Under the pieces are notes generated by a model. The model was not told the origin of the DNA, made no database searches, and saw nothing but the letters and a program-made list of their open reading frames with translations. The translations under genes were made by a program, and so were the position numbers. 64,000 nt of DNA from assembly GCF_001625325.1 (NCBI RefSeq), contig NZ_JRQQ01000002.1:248001-312000 (forward strand). Direction: 5' to 3'. Position 1 is the stretch's first letter. Each line of letters starts with the position of its first letter. Positions 1 through 10,505 of this stretch are shown piece by piece. This DNA comes from Croceicoccus estronivorus (lineage in GTDB: Bacteria > Pseudomonadota > Alphaproteobacteria > Sphingomonadales > Sphingomonadaceae).

Positions 1-579
<579 letters not shown>

Positions 580-639
580 TTAACGCTCCGTTTCATGCTG
601 CAATGCATTATGTTATGAAGATGCGGCCTCCTAGCTATG

Positions 640-664
640 GGAACCATGGCAGGCAAGTCGCGTT
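640..664 (+). promoter_or_regulatory. Putative EcfG (general stress sigma factor) promoter
   Basis: GGAAC at 640-644 is followed after exactly 16 bases by CGTT at 661-664. This matches the -35/-10 pattern known for alphaproteobacterial EcfG sigma factors (GGAAC-N16-17-CGTT). It lies about 75 bases upstream of the ATG at 740 and points into the small-protein cluster. The motif match is direct; use by EcfG is inferred. Confidence 0.6.
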
Positions 665-739
665 GAAAAGAGGGGCGGGAAATGGCACTTTCCGTCTGAT
701 ATTCGTCAGTCCACGAGATCAATAGAGAGGACTATCGTC

Positions 740-1342
740 ATGGCCGAGAGCACCACCCGCAAAAGCACCCGTTCCACAAAGGCGAAGAGCACCGCAGCCC
801 CTCCCGTCGACAACCGCACGGAAGCAAAGTCAAAGTTTTCTGCGGCTTTGGAGGAAGCGAAAGCTGGCGTCGCCGCCTTGGGGCGCGAGGCGCAGGTTCA
901 GGCCGATAGCCTCAAGGGAAAAGCAATGGGCAAACAGGCCGAGTGGCAATCCGAAGCCAAGACCTACAGCGAACAAGCTAAAGCCAAAGCAGGAGAATTC
1001 GCGTCCGACGCAAAGGTCTATGGTGATCAGGCAAAGGCCAAGGCAAGTAAACTTGCAGCCGACGGTAAAGCCAAGACCAGCGAAGCTTTGAGCTTGCTTG
1101 GCAAGACTGTAGCGGACAATGCCAGCACAATCGATGAAAAGCTGGGTGAAAAATATGGAGATTACGCCCGCTCCGCGGCACGATCCATCCAGGAAACAGC
1201 AGCCAAGCTCGAAGCGAAGAGCGTCGAGGACATGGGTGAAGATGCCAAGGAGTTCGTCCGCAAGAGCCCCGGCCTTGCTGTCGGCATTGCCGCTGTCGCC
1301 GGCTTCATGGTTGCACGGTTGTTCAAAGGCTCGAAGAATTGA
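740..1342 (+). CDS. YqjD/DUF883-like membrane-anchored helical protein
   Basis: A 200-residue protein rich in Ala and Lys. It has a basic N-terminal tail (about residues 1-25) and a long helical, probably coiled-coil middle with imperfect repeats containing EQAKAKAGEFASDAKVYGDQ. A single C-terminal hydrophobic segment follows SPGLAVGIAAVAGFMVARL, then a basic end. This is the architecture of the ElaB/YqjD (DUF883) family, inner-membrane proteins reported to associate with ribosomes in stationary phase in E. coli; the helical part also resembles phasins. An SD (AGAGAGGA, about 724-731) precedes the ATG. It is first in a cluster with the three following genes and lies behind an EcfG-like promoter, suggesting stress induction. 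The molecular function is not known from sequence. Confidence 0.75.
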   Translation: MAESTTRKSTRSTKAKSTAAPPVDNRTEAKSKFSAALEEAKAGVAALGREAQVQADSLKGKAMGKQAEWQSEAKTYSEQAKAKAGEFASDAKVYGDQAKAKASKLAADGKAKTSEALSLLGKTVADNASTIDEKLGEKYGDYARSAARSIQETAAKLEAKSVEDMGEDAKEFVRKSPGLAVGIAAVAGFMVARLFKGSKN

Positions 1343-1375
1343 TTTCAATACCGGTCAACGGTTCGATCACTAGCC

Positions 1376-1762
1376 ATGGATGAACGGGACGAAGACGCGG
1401 AAAATCTCCGGCATGAGATACCGGATCAGCAGAATGAATCCCTTTTTGACGATGTCAGCGGTCTGATTGACGATGGGCGCACGCTCATCGAAGCGGAGTT
1501 GGCATATCAAAAAACCCGCTTTGCCTATGCAGGGCGAAGGGGACGGAATGCTGTTGTCTTTGGAATACTTGCAGCAATTTTGGCGGTGTTCGCCCTGTTC
1601 GGGCTCGTTGTCGGGGCGATCTTGGCGCTTACTCCCCACTTTACTGCTTGGGGGGCGACAGGCGTGGTCGCAGGCTTACTACTGATATCGGGAATCTTGT
1701 TTGCCTTGTTAGCAGCCAGAAACGCACGATTGATTGCAAAGGTCTTCAAAGAGGGAGAGTGA
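1376..1762 (+). CDS. YqjE-like phage-holin-superfamily membrane protein
   Basis: A 128-residue protein with an acidic N-terminus, a short amphipathic stretch (SLFDDVSGLIDDGRTLIEAE) and two hydrophobic helices (about residues 58-82 and 90-112) ending in a short charged tail. This is the usual layout of the YqjE / holin-superfamily-III proteins that accompany YqjD-like genes. It starts 33 bases after the previous gene and its TGA overlaps the next ATG (TGATG at 1760-1764), so translational coupling is likely. The family name rests on layout and context; no catalytic residues are visible. Confidence 0.65.
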   Translation: MDERDEDAENLRHEIPDQQNESLFDDVSGLIDDGRTLIEAELAYQKTRFAYAGRRGRNAVVFGILAAILAVFALFGLVVGAILALTPHFTAWGATGVVAGLLLISGILFALLAARNARLIAKVFKEGE

Positions 1763-2079
1763 TGGGTAGGCAAGAAAGAATTTTGTCGGAATACAAGGCA
1801 TTGCGGGATGCCGCTCATGCCGCATTTCGAACCAATCTTGACCTTGTCCGTTCGGAGTTTGCCCCAGAGGCTATCGCACAACGCGCAGGCGAAAAGGCCT
1901 CTGCCCTATCCAGCAGTGCCACAGAAACAATCAAACATCATCGCGGAGCCCTTGTAGGAGGCATTGCTGCGGCAACACTCGCCGCCACACTCGTCTTTTG
2001 GTTGAGGCGCAGCTCGTCTCAGGGCGAAAATTGTAACGATGTGGAGGGGGACAACGATGAAGATAAGGAAATCTCATGA
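1762..2079 (+). CDS. Small single-span protein, possibly DUF3618/YqjK-like
   Basis: A 105-residue protein starting MGRQERILSEYKALRDAA. It has a helical soluble part (residues 1-60), one hydrophobic segment (about 64-82, GALVGGIAAATLAATLVFWL) and a polar acidic tail. I chose the ATG at 1762, which overlaps the stop of the previous gene, over an upstream alternative that would run deep into the YqjE-like gene. The pattern of a short charged helix plus one membrane span is shared with DUF3618 and YqjK-type proteins that sit in yqjD-like clusters. The assignment is tentative and function is unknown. Confidence 0.6.
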   Translation: MGRQERILSEYKALRDAAHAAFRTNLDLVRSEFAPEAIAQRAGEKASALSSSATETIKHHRGALVGGIAAATLAATLVFWLRRSSSQGENCNDVEGDNDEDKEIS

Positions 2080-2549
2080 CCGATGATCCCCAACTTAAAG
2101 ACATAAAGCAACGTGTGGAAGCCGCTGAGACGCGAAACAGCCAGCGATTGGCCGACCGTGCAGCACAAGCAAAAAACCGTGTCGCGACATTTATCGGCGA
2201 GCATCCTGTCGCATCAATTGCCAGTGGCATTGCTGTGGGCACGTTAATTGGCACGCTCATTCCTAAACGGCGGGCCTCTGTTAAAATGGGCGCTCTCGCG
2301 GCGCTGGTCGCTGAAGCCGGTGCTGAGATTGCCCAGCGCAGTTGGCAATCGGCCCGCAACACTGGTCGTGCTGGACAGAAAAGCCTCGAACATTTAGGGG
2401 ATCGCGTATCGGACAGCACAATCGGCCTACGCGAGGAGATCGAGCGCTTTGCAGAAGAAGCGATCGAGAATGTTCGTAGTGCCGGCAAGCAAGCGTCCCA
2501 ACAGGCCAAGAGCGTGACCGGGAAAATCGGGTCACATCTTCGCCACTGA
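2076..2549 (+). CDS. Helical anchored protein, DUF883/YtxH-like
   Basis: A 157-residue protein overlapping the previous gene by four bases (ATGA). It has an N-terminal charged helix (residues 1-36), a glycine-zipper hydrophobic stretch (about 42-62, VASIASGIAVGTLIGTLI), then a long amphipathic, Ala/Gln/Glu-rich helical region to the C-terminus. It therefore looks like a circular permutation of the first cluster member, with the anchor near the N-terminus and the helix after it. The family assignment is by architecture only. Co-translation with the upstream genes suggests these proteins act together, perhaps at the inner membrane. Confidence 0.6.
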   Translation: MTDDPQLKDIKQRVEAAETRNSQRLADRAAQAKNRVATFIGEHPVASIASGIAVGTLIGTLIPKRRASVKMGALAALVAEAGAEIAQRSWQSARNTGRAGQKSLEHLGDRVSDSTIGLREEIERFAEEAIENVRSAGKQASQQAKSVTGKIGSHLRH

Positions 2550-2620
2550 ATCCCGCCAGGATATAGCGGGAGCCTGCGGGAGAGGCCGTTCGTCAGTTTA
2601 TTTCCAAAGGTCTAAACAAC

Positions 2621-2842
2621 ATGCAGCTTCTTCACCTGGTAATGGGCGGGCGCGTCAAAAACCCCCAAAGTCTCGAATTTGAGGATCTGACGAAGATCGA
2701 CTTGGTGGGTGTCTACGGCACTTATGCCGAAGCGGAGGAAGCTTGGCGCAGCCATGCGCAGCGCACTGTCGATGATGCTGAAATGAAGTATGTCATTGTT
2801 CACCTGCACAAACTGCTGGAGCCCAAGCTCCCAGGTGAATGA
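2621..2842 (+). CDS. DUF4170 domain protein
   Basis: A 73-residue protein beginning MQLLHLVMGGRVKNPQSLEF and containing the core VGVYGTYAEAEEAWRSHAQRT. These are features of the small DUF4170 family common in alphaproteobacteria. It is soluble, has no signal peptide and no assigned function. It starts 72 bases after the stress-protein cluster with a weak SD (AAAGG, about 2606-2610) and ends just before a strong hairpin shared with convergent greA. The family call is from recall of the conserved core. Confidence 0.7.
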   Translation: MQLLHLVMGGRVKNPQSLEFEDLTKIDLVGVYGTYAEAEEAWRSHAQRTVDDAEMKYVIVHLHKLLEPKLPGE

Positions 2843-2849
2843 TGGAATG

Positions 2850-2877
2850 ACGAACCGGCGCACATGCGCCGGTTCGT
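2850..2877. terminator. Bidirectional hairpin between the DUF4170 gene and greA
   Basis: A perfect 13-base inverted repeat (ACGAACCGGCGCA ... TGCGCCGGTTCGT) with a two-base spacer (2863-2864) lies between two convergent genes. There is no long T tract on either side, so it may end transcription weakly or act as a 3' stability hairpin. Confidence 0.7.
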
Positions 2878-2883
2878 TGATAT

Positions 2884-3351
2884 TCAGATGAATTCAATCT
2901 TGTCGACAAGATAAAAGCGTTCACCCGAGGGCACGGTAACTTCAATTTCGTCACCTACCTTGCGCCCGATCAGCGCCTTGCCAAGCGGCGAATTATAAGA
3001 AATTCTTCCCACCTTGGCGTCAGCTTCAGTCTGACCGACGATCTGATAACGCACTGGTTTATCATCATCGTCCAAAAGGGTCACAGTCGCACCGAACACG
3101 ACCTTGTCACCCGACAGCGTTGTGGGGTCGATAATCTGAGCCCGGCTGACGCGATCTTCCAGATCGGAAATCTGCGCCTCGACCTGACCTTGCCGTTCTT
3201 TTGCCGCATGATATTCGGCATTTTCCGAAAGGTCACCATGAGCACGCGCCTCCTCGATCGCATCGACGATACGCGGCCGTTCTTCCCTCAGGGCCTTAAG
3301 ATCGGCAGTCAGCTTCTCATAGCCTTCCGCCAGCATCGGCACCTTTTCCAT
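2884..3351 (-). CDS. greA: Transcription elongation factor GreA
   Basis: Cleaves backtracked RNA in paused RNA polymerase by delivering acidic residues through the secondary channel. The 155-residue protein begins [20 protein letters not shown]. It has the N-terminal coiled coil (about residues 10-75) with [13 protein letters not shown], which includes the acidic tip residues, and a C-terminal FKBP-like domain with [18 protein letters not shown]. The length is normal. It lies 114 bases downstream of carB in the same direction, the usual carAB-greA order in alphaproteobacteria, and may be co-transcribed. Confidence 0.97.
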   Translation of the reverse strand: MEKVPMLAEGYEKLTADLKALREERPRIVDAIEEARAHGDLSENAEYHAAKERQGQVEAQISDLEDRVSRAQIIDPTTLSGDKVVFGATVTLLDDDDKPVRYQIVGQTEADAKVGRISYNSPLGKALIGRKVGDEIEVTVPSGERFYLVDKIEFI

Positions 3352-3464
3352 AAGAACTACCCCACTCCGTTAAGGTCTTCCGGTCAATAGGACCCCCGCC
3401 ATTTCACGCACCATGCGGAGAAACGGTAGCAATCCAATCCTGATGTCGGGAAGACGCTGGTGTC

Positions 3465-6400
3465 TTAGGCGTAATAATCCTGAAGTGAGCGTACTTCAAG
3501 TTCGCTTGTTTTGGCAGCCGTAATCGCCTTTGCCACGGCCACGGATGCAGCTGCGGTGGTGAAATAAGGCACCTTGTTTTCCAGAGCCGATGCACGGATC
3601 GATTGCGAATCTTTCAGGCTCTGCCAACCTTCCGTGGTATTGAAGATTATCGCAACGTCACCGTCGATAATCTTGTCGACCACATGCGGCCGCCCTTCCA
3701 GAACCTTGTTCACCTGCTCAACCGATAGACCGGCCTTGATCAGATAGTCGTGGGTCCCGCCAGTCGCAATGACCTTGAACCCATTCTCGATCATCTCCTT
3801 CACAGCCGGCAAGATCACCGGTTTGTCGCTGTCCTTAACGGAAACGAAAAGCACACCCTTTTCCGGAAGCCGGAGACCAGCCCCCATCTGCGCTTTGAGA
3901 AAAGCCATCGGGAAATCGCGATCAATGCCCATGACTTCCCCGGTTGATTTCATTTCCGGTGACAGCACCGGATCAGTGCCAGGGAAACGGGTAAAGGGAA
4001 ACACGGCTTCCTTGACTGCCATGTAATCCACCTCGCGCCGGATCGGCGGCAGGGAAGACAAGGCTTCACCGGCCATTACACGCGCAGCAATCTTTGCGAC
4101 AGGGCTACCCACAGCCTTGGCGACAAATGGTACGGTACGACTCGCGCGAGGATTAACTTCGATCAGATAGACTTCGCCATCTTTAATCGCGAACTGCACA
4201 TTCATAAGGCCACGGACATTGAGACCCCGAGCGAGGGCATCGGCCTGACGCTCCATCTCTGCCACGATCTCATCTGTCAAACTGTAAGGCGGAAGAGTGC
4301 AAGCGCTATCGCCCGAATGAACTCCCGCTTCTTCGATGTGCTGCATTACACCTGCAACTACGACCTGTTCGCCATCACAAAGGGCATCGACATCGCATTC
4401 GATCGCGTCCCTCAAATATTGGTCGATCAAAACAGGGCTGTCGCCTGACACGTTGACTGCAGTCGCAATGTAATCGTCAAGTTGGGCTTCCGAGTCGACG
4501 ATTTCCATCGCCCGGCCGCCCAGGACATAAGATGGACGCAGCAAAACGGGGTAACCGATCCGTGCGGCCACAGCTGCGGCTTCATCCCGACTCCGAGCAA
4601 TCCCGTTAGCCGGCTGTTTGAGACCAAGCTTTTCGACGAGCGCGGAGAAACGTTCCCGATCTTCAGCCAAGTCGATCGCATCAGGCGATGTACCAAGGAT
4701 CGGAATCCCGGCATCTTCCAGCGGCTGGGCCAATTTGAGTGGAGTTTGGCCTCCAAATTGCACGATAACGCCTACCAACTCGCCTTTGCTCTGCTCAACC
4801 CGCAGAATTTCAAGCACGTCTTCAGCCGTCAGCGGCTCGAAATAAAGGCGATCCGAAGTGTCGTAATCGGTCGAGACAGTTTCCGGATTGCAATTGATCA
4901 TGATTGTTTCGAACCCTGCTTCGTCAAGCGCAAAGCAGGCATGGCAACAGCAATAATCGAACTCGATGCCCTGCCCGATCCGGTTCGGCCCCCCGCCCAG
5001 GATCACAACCTTGCGGCGATCCGTTGGCATCGCCTCATCTTCCGGTTCACCAAAGCTAGGCGCCTCATAAGTCGAATACATATAGGGCGTAATTGCTTCG
5101 AATTCGGCGGCACAACTGTCGATCCGCTTGAATACCGGGTAGACGCCGAGTTTGTGGCGCAACTCGCGCACTTCTTCCTCACTGGTCGCACCAGCCATGG
5201 CGCGGATCGCATCGTGCAGCAGGCCCGAACGCTTGGCCTGTGTCTCACCCAGCCCACCAGCGACATGGACGGAGCGGACAGCTAAAGTGGCAAGGCGCTT
5301 GTCAGAAAAGCCCATGGCCTTCACGCGACGCATTCCTGCTGCGTCTGTGGGCAAGCCATGCTCCGAAATCTGTGTCTCTTCGGAAATGATTTCCTCGATA
5401 TGGCGCAGGAACCACTTATCATACGCAGTGATCGCGTGGACCTCGTCCACGGTGAAGCCTTCACGGAAAGCCTGCGCAATTTTCAGAATACGATCCGGTG
5501 CGCGCACTGAAAGCGCAGCAGTGACGGCTTCTTTCCCGGCCCCCTCAAGCTCAACAACGCGATTGAAACCGTCCAACCCGGTTTCAAGCCCGCGAAGAGC
5601 CTTCTGCATGCTTTCCTTGAAATTCCGGCCAATAGCCATGACTTCGCCGACCGACTTCATGGCCGTGGAAAGCTCTACCTTGGCGCCTTTGAATTTCTCG
5701 AACGTGAAACGCGGAATTTTGGTGACGACATAGTCAATGGTCGGTTCGAAACTGGCTGGAGTCGCCCCTGTGATCTCATTAGTGATCTCGTCCAAAGTGT
5801 AGCCAACAGCGAGCTTGGCCGCGACCCGCGCGATCGGGAAGCCGGTGGCTTTCGATGCCAGCGCCGAACTACGTGACACACGGGGATTCATCTCGATCAC
5901 GATCAGGCGACCATCATCCGGATTGACCGCGAACTGAACGTTGGATCCGCCTGTTTCAACTCCGATCTCCCGCAGCACGGCAATGCTCGCGGAGCGCATG
6001 ATCTGGTATTCTTTATCAGTTAAAGTCAGTGCCGGGGCAACGGTGATGGAATCGCCCGTATGCACGCCCATCGGATCGACATTTTCAATCGAACAGATGA
6101 TAATCGCATTGTCGTGCTTGTCGCGCACGACTTCCATTTCATATTCTTTCCAGCCCAGCAGGCTCTCTTCGATCAACACTTCAGTCGTGGGGCTGGCATC
6201 GAGCCCTTCCCGCACAATCTTTTCGAATTCTGCCTTATTATAGGCAATACCACCGCCAGTACCGCCGAGCGTGAAGCTTGGGCGGATGATTGAAGGCAGG
6301 CCTGTGTTCTCCAACACAGCGAAAGCTTCGTCCAACGTATGCGCCACACCGCTACGCGCGGATTCCAGGCCAATCTTGTCCATCGCTTCACGGAAACGCT

Positions 6401-6788
6401 GCCGATCTTCAGCTTTATCGATTGCGTCGGCATTGGCCCCGATCATGGTCACGCCGAATTTCTCCAGCACTCCCATGCGTTCGAGATCGAGCGCACAATT
6501 AAGCGCCGTCTGCCCGCCCATCGTCGGGAGCAAGGCGTCAGGCCGTTCTTTCTCTATGATCTTCGCAACCACATCCGGCGTAATCGGCTCTACGTACGTC
6601 GCGTCCGCAGTCTCCGGATCGGTCATGATCGTCGCTGGGTTAGAGTTGACGAGGACCACACGGTAGCCCTCCTCTTTCAGCGCCTTGATCGCTTGTGTGC
6701 CGGAGTAGTCAAACTCGCAGGCCTGGCCGATGATGATCGGGCCAGCGCCAATGACGAGGATCGAGGAGATGTCTGTGCGTTTTGGCAT
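3465..6788 (-). CDS. carB: Carbamoyl-phosphate synthase large subunit
   Basis: Makes carbamoyl phosphate from bicarbonate, ammonia (supplied by CarA) and two ATP, feeding pyrimidine and arginine synthesis. The 1107-residue protein (E. coli 1073) starts [20 protein letters not shown]. It shows the duplicated ATP-grasp plan: a carboxyphosphate half (about 1-400), an oligomerisation region (about 400-560), a second ATP-grasp half beginning at [15 protein letters not shown] (about 600), and a C-terminal MGS-like allosteric domain (about 950-1107, with [11 protein letters not shown]). Its ATG overlaps the carA stop by one base (TAATG), indicating translational coupling. Confidence 0.98.
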   Translation of the reverse strand: MPKRTDISSILVIGAGPIIIGQACEFDYSGTQAIKALKEEGYRVVLVNSNPATIMTDPETADATYVEPITPDVVAKIIEKERPDALLPTMGGQTALNCALDLERMGVLEKFGVTMIGANADAIDKAEDRQRFREAMDKIGLESARSGVAHTLDEAFAVLENTGLPSIIRPSFTLGGTGGGIAYNKAEFEKIVREGLDASPTTEVLIEESLLGWKEYEMEVVRDKHDNAIIICSIENVDPMGVHTGDSITVAPALTLTDKEYQIMRSASIAVLREIGVETGGSNVQFAVNPDDGRLIVIEMNPRVSRSSALASKATGFPIARVAAKLAVGYTLDEITNEITGATPASFEPTIDYVVTKIPRFTFEKFKGAKVELSTAMKSVGEVMAIGRNFKESMQKALRGLETGLDGFNRVVELEGAGKEAVTAALSVRAPDRILKIAQAFREGFTVDEVHAITAYDKWFLRHIEEIISEETQISEHGLPTDAAGMRRVKAMGFSDKRLATLAVRSVHVAGGLGETQAKRSGLLHDAIRAMAGATSEEEVRELRHKLGVYPVFKRIDSCAAEFEAITPYMYSTYEAPSFGEPEDEAMPTDRRKVVILGGGPNRIGQGIEFDYCCCHACFALDEAGFETIMINCNPETVSTDYDTSDRLYFEPLTAEDVLEILRVEQSKGELVGVIVQFGGQTPLKLAQPLEDAGIPILGTSPDAIDLAEDRERFSALVEKLGLKQPANGIARSRDEAAAVAARIGYPVLLRPSYVLGGRAMEIVDSEAQLDDYIATAVNVSGDSPVLIDQYLRDAIECDVDALCDGEQVVVAGVMQHIEEAGVHSGDSACTLPPYSLTDEIVAEMERQADALARGLNVRGLMNVQFAIKDGEVYLIEVNPRASRTVPFVAKAVGSPVAKIAARVMAGEALSSLPPIRREVDYMAVKEAVFPFTRFPGTDPVLSPEMKSTGEVMGIDRDFPMAFLKAQMGAGLRLPEKGVLFVSVKDSDKPVILPAVKEMIENGFKVIATGGTHDYLIKAGLSVEQVNKVLEGRPHVVDKIIDGDVAIIFNTTEGWQSLKDSQSIRASALENKVPYFTTAAASVAVAKAITAAKTSELEVRSLQDYYA

Positions 6789-7972
6789 TAGCCGAGCGAT
6801 CCCACGAATTTCTGAAAAAGGTAGAAGCTATCTTGCGGACCAGGCGAAGCCTCCGGGTGATATTGCACGCCGAACGCATTCTTACCCTTGATTGCAATTC
6901 CGCAATTGGAGCCATCGAACAAGGAAACATGCGTTTCCTCGATATTATCGGGCAACGTCGCATTATCAACCGCGAACCCATGGTTCATGCTGGTGATCTC
7001 AACCAGTCCTTCAGTGGGCCCCCAATTGCCGCCCACTCGCTTGACAGGATGGTTCGCCCCACGATGCCCTTGATGCATCTTGGAAGTCTTGGCCCCTGCG
7101 GCAAGCGCCAGCATCTGATGGCCGAGGCATATCCCGAACAGAGGGATGTCCCGGTCCAGCAGCCCCTTTATAACGGGCACCGCATATTCCCCGGTCGCTG
7201 CCGGGTCGCCCGGACCATTGGAGAGAAACACTCCGTCCGGCTTACAGGCCAATACCTGCTCCAGAGACGCATTTCCGGGAAGCACGGTAACCTTGGCCCC
7301 TGCTTTCACCAGATTGCGGAAAATATTGTCCTTGGCCCCGAAATCGAGTGCGACCACATGGGGACGGCCTTCACTCTCACCGAGGGAATAGCCTTGGCCT
7401 AATGTCCACGCACCGCCACTCCAGCCTTCCTCACCTTTGCGGCTGACCACTTTGGCAAGATCCATCCCAACAAGGCCGGGCCAATCCTGGGCCTGCCGCA
7501 GCAAGGCCGGAATGTCGAAGCGTCCTTCAGGATCATGAGCGATCACAGCGTTAGGCGCACCTGCCAAGCGGATGCGCCGTGTCAGCGCTCTGGTATCGAT
7601 GCCGGAAAGACCGATCTTGCCGTTATCGGCCATCCAATCGCCAAACGTTCGTTCCGCGCGAAAATTGGACGGCGGAGTGACTTCCTCGCGCACTATGCAA
7701 CCCACAGCCCCTTCGACGTGAGATTCGACATCTTCGTCGTTGGTCCCGACATTCCCGATATGCGGGAAAGTGAACGCGACGATCTGTGATGCATACGATG
7801 GGTCGGTCATCACTTCCTGATACCCGGTCATCGAAGTGTTAAAGCAAACCTCGCCCACTGCATTGCCGGTGGCGCCGAAGCCCTTCCCCCAAATCACAGT
7901 TCCGTCAGCGAGCACGAGAACGCCCGTCGCCCCATCGGGTAGGGGCACGTGCAAAGAGGCGGCGTCGGCCAT
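6788..7972 (-). CDS. carA: Carbamoyl-phosphate synthase small subunit
   Basis: The glutamine amidotransferase subunit that hydrolyses glutamine and channels ammonia to CarB. In the 394-residue protein the N-terminal domain contains [20 protein letters not shown] (about 40-59). The class I GATase domain contains FGICLGHQM with catalytic Cys282 and the YHPEASPGP segment with His372 and Glu374, so the triad is intact. It is the first gene of carA-carB-greA. The 160 bases between it and the divergent yqeY gene must hold both promoters. No PyrR- or arginine-box signal was recognised there. Confidence 0.97.
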   Translation of the reverse strand: MADAASLHVPLPDGATGVLVLADGTVIWGKGFGATGNAVGEVCFNTSMTGYQEVMTDPSYASQIVAFTFPHIGNVGTNDEDVESHVEGAVGCIVREEVTPPSNFRAERTFGDWMADNGKIGLSGIDTRALTRRIRLAGAPNAVIAHDPEGRFDIPALLRQAQDWPGLVGMDLAKVVSRKGEEGWSGGAWTLGQGYSLGESEGRPHVVALDFGAKDNIFRNLVKAGAKVTVLPGNASLEQVLACKPDGVFLSNGPGDPAATGEYAVPVIKGLLDRDIPLFGICLGHQMLALAAGAKTSKMHQGHRGANHPVKRVGGNWGPTEGLVEITSMNHGFAVDNATLPDNIEETHVSLFDGSNCGIAIKGKNAFGVQYHPEASPGPQDSFYLFQKFVGSLG

Positions 7973-8133
7973 AGGGGCTGCTCCGTCAGTAAGAGGTTTT
8001 GGCGATGTGCGCTAAGGCCCACCGGCTAGACGTGGCTGGGCCCTGGGTCAAGCTATCGGCAAACAAATATATCGGCTAAGATACTCATGCCCACCGGGCG
8101 GATCCTTAAATTATTGAGAGGAAAGTTTTTCCG

Positions 8134-8586
8134 ATGCTCCGCGATTCGATCACGCAAGCCCAAAAAGATGCCATGAAGGCTCGCGAAAAGGATCGTCTGG
8201 CAGCTATCCGCCTGATCCTGGCCAAGATCAAGGATCGGGACATTGAGTTGCGCACCTCCAGTGCCACTGGCGACGATGATGCTATAATTGGAGAAGTCCT
8301 CCAGAAAATGGCCAAACAACGCCGCGAATCCATCGCGATGTATGAGGATGGCGGTCGGCAGGAACTTGCCGATCAGGAGAAGGGAGAGCTTGCGGTCATT
8401 GAAGAATTTCTGCCGCAACAGATGTCCGAAGATCAGATGAAAGCCGCGATCGGAGAGATCAAGACAGAGCTGAGCGCCGAATCGATCAAAGACATGGGCA
8501 AAGTGATGGGTGAATTGAAGGCGCGCTACGCAGGCCAGATGGATTTCGGCAGGGCCTCCAGTCTCGTAAAAGCCAGCTTCGGCTGA
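8134..8586 (+). CDS. yqeY: GatB/YqeY family protein
   Basis: A 150-residue helical protein starting MLRDSITQAQKDAMKAREKD, with the typical YqeY core (VLQKMAKQRRESIAMYEDGG, then EEFLPQQMSEDQ). It is related to the tail domain of the GatB subunit of Glu/Asp-tRNA amidotransferase, which binds the tRNA D-loop; the stand-alone role is unclear. An SD (GAGAGGAAAG, about 8117-8126) supports this start. It lies 15 bases before dnaG and occupies the place taken by rpsU in the enterobacterial rpsU-dnaG-rpoD operon. Confidence 0.92.
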   Translation: MLRDSITQAQKDAMKAREKDRLAAIRLILAKIKDRDIELRTSSATGDDDAIIGEVLQKMAKQRRESIAMYEDGGRQELADQEKGELAVIEEFLPQQMSEDQMKAAIGEIKTELSAESIKDMGKVMGELKARYAGQMDFGRASSLVKASFG

Positions 8587-8601
8587 GTAAGACAGGAGCA
8601 G

Positions 8602-10497
8602 GTGGCGCTTTCTCCACAATGGCTGGATGAACTCCGCGCCCGGATCACGCTTTCCAGCGTCATCGGGCGGACGACCAAACTTCTGCGCGCCGGGCGGGAA
8701 TGGAAAGCTTGTTGTCCATTCCATAATGAGAAGACACCCAGTTTCACGGTCAACGACGAAAAGGGCTTTTATCACTGCTTTGGCTGTGGCGCCCATGGCG
8801 ACGTCATCCGCTGGATGACCGACCAGCGCGGACTGTCTTTCATGGATGCAGTGAAGGAACTAGCGTCGGAAGCAGGGCTGGAAGTTCCTCAGCCGGACCC
8901 ACGTGAGGCGAAACGTGCCGAGCAGCGTGCGGGCCTGCATGATGTCATGCAGGCCGCTCAGGACTGGTTTGTAAACAATCTTGCCGAACCACGGGGGGCT
9001 GCGGCCCGAAAATACCTCATGGAGCGTGGTTTTGACGCCCGCACTATTCAACGCTTCGGCTTTGGGTATGCCCCAGGGAGTCGAATCGCACTTTTGGATG
9101 CTCTCGGCCGGTTTGACGAAGCGATGCTCTTGGAAGGAGGGCTTCGAATCGCTGTCGAAGGCAAAGAACCTTATGACCGATTCCGCGATCGCCTGATGCT
9201 TCCCATTCAGGATGCGCGTGGACGTGTGATCGCGTTTGGGGGACGCATCCTTCCTTCCCAACAGCCATCGGGAAACGACAGCGCACCCAAGTATCTTAAT
9301 TCCCCGGATACTCCGCTGTTTGACAAGGGACGCACGCTTTACAATCTTCACCGAGCCGGCCCAGCCTCCCGCCACAGTCACCGTATCGTGGTCGTCGAAG
9401 GCTATATGGACGTTATCGCACTGGCAGCCGCCGGTATTGAAGATGCAGTGGCACCTCTCGGTACTGCTCTGACCGAACGGCAGATAGAGATGTTGTGGCG
9501 GCTGGTGGAAGTCCCGCTTCTCTGCTTTGACGGCGACACGGCAGGCCAACGCGCTGCAATGCGAGCCGTTACACGCGCCCTTCCCCTGCTCCGGCCTGGA
9601 TATTCGCTTGCCATTGTGCGCTTGCCTGCCGGGCAGGACCCGGACGATCTGATCAAGGCGAAGGGCAGCACGGCGATGGAGGGCTTGTTGGCAAACCCCT
9701 CCAGTCTCCTCGACACGCTGTGGGAACATGAGCGTGAAGCGAAGCCGCTCAACACGCCAGAAGACAAGGCTGGCCTGAAAGCGCGTTTGCTCGAACATGT
9801 GGAAGTGATCGAACATCCGGACATAAAGGCATTATACCGGCGCGAATTGCTCGATCGCTTTTCTGCTTTCGCATATCCGCCACGTGCTCCTTTTACCCCT
9901 CACAGAAAATTCGCCCGTCCCACTCCTGAGAGACTCTCGGGACATTCGGCAAAACTGCTCCGGGGGCTTGTGCAAGGTGGTGGCCGAGACAATCTCGCCA
10001 GTGCAGTAATCGCAGGGCTTGCGCGCTTTCCTGACCAGATCCACCGTCACGCCGAAGCCCTGGCGGCATTTGAGACAACCGATGCTGAAACGACGCAGGC
10101 GATCAACATCTTGCTTGATCATGCCGAAACGCTTGAAAATCGAGCAGCTGTTCCCATAAAGAGTTTGGAAAGCCTTGCCACGCCGCCGGATCAAGCTCGA
10201 CGCTATTCCTTCCTGATGGAAGATCAGAATCCGCAGTCTGCCCGCGAGGACTTAGCCGAAGCCGTCGCCATGCTGGTCGAACGGCCCGCTATCGAAGCCG
10301 CATTGGCGGCTGCGACGGCGCGGTTCGAGATCGATCCGGAAGGCGCCATTGCCGAGCAGCAGCGCTTGCGCCAAAGAAAGCTGGCATTGGAAGAGCGGTT
10401 GAGGCAATTGGCCCGGCAACGCGTCGCCGGGTCGACACAGGAAGATTCATCGCCTGCTGCTGTCCACCCAGCGCAGGGCGAACAGGGAATGGACTGA
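8602..10497 (+). CDS. dnaG: DNA primase
   Basis: Synthesises RNA primers at the replication fork. The 631-residue protein starts at a GTG preceded by AGGAGC at 8594-8599. It has the N-terminal CHC2 zinc-binding domain with Cys38, His41, Cys59 and Cys62 (CPFHNEKTPSF ... YHCFGCGAHGD). The TOPRIM catalytic domain carries VVVEGYMDVIAL with its catalytic Glu, and LCFDGDTAGQRAA. A helical DnaB-interacting C-terminal domain follows. It sits between yqeY and rpoD, the conserved macromolecular-synthesis arrangement. Confidence 0.98.
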   Translation: MALSPQWLDELRARITLSSVIGRTTKLLRAGREWKACCPFHNEKTPSFTVNDEKGFYHCFGCGAHGDVIRWMTDQRGLSFMDAVKELASEAGLEVPQPDPREAKRAEQRAGLHDVMQAAQDWFVNNLAEPRGAAARKYLMERGFDARTIQRFGFGYAPGSRIALLDALGRFDEAMLLEGGLRIAVEGKEPYDRFRDRLMLPIQDARGRVIAFGGRILPSQQPSGNDSAPKYLNSPDTPLFDKGRTLYNLHRAGPASRHSHRIVVVEGYMDVIALAAAGIEDAVAPLGTALTERQIEMLWRLVEVPLLCFDGDTAGQRAAMRAVTRALPLLRPGYSLAIVRLPAGQDPDDLIKAKGSTAMEGLLANPSSLLDTLWEHEREAKPLNTPEDKAGLKARLLEHVEVIEHPDIKALYRRELLDRFSAFAYPPRAPFTPHRKFARPTPERLSGHSAKLLRGLVQGGGRDNLASAVIAGLARFPDQIHRHAEALAAFETTDAETTQAINILLDHAETLENRAAVPIKSLESLATPPDQARRYSFLMEDQNPQSAREDLAEAVAMLVERPAIEAALAAATARFEIDPEGAIAEQQRLRQRKLALEERLRQLARQRVAGSTQEDSSPAAVHPAQGEQGMD

Positions 10498-10505
10498 AAT
10501 AGCTT

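Noticed and set aside
830-1348. A 172-codon minus-strand frame opposite the first anchored helical protein
   Set aside because: Cysteine-rich, low-complexity translation typical of the antisense of an Ala/Lys-rich gene.
4482-5285. A 267-codon plus-strand frame inside carB
   Set aside because: Antisense shadow of the conserved carB coding sequence.
8016-8042. A GGCCCA/TGGGCC inverted repeat in the carA-yqeY gap as an operator
   Set aside because: Short arms with a long loop, no match to a known pyrimidine or arginine operator, and no terminator context.
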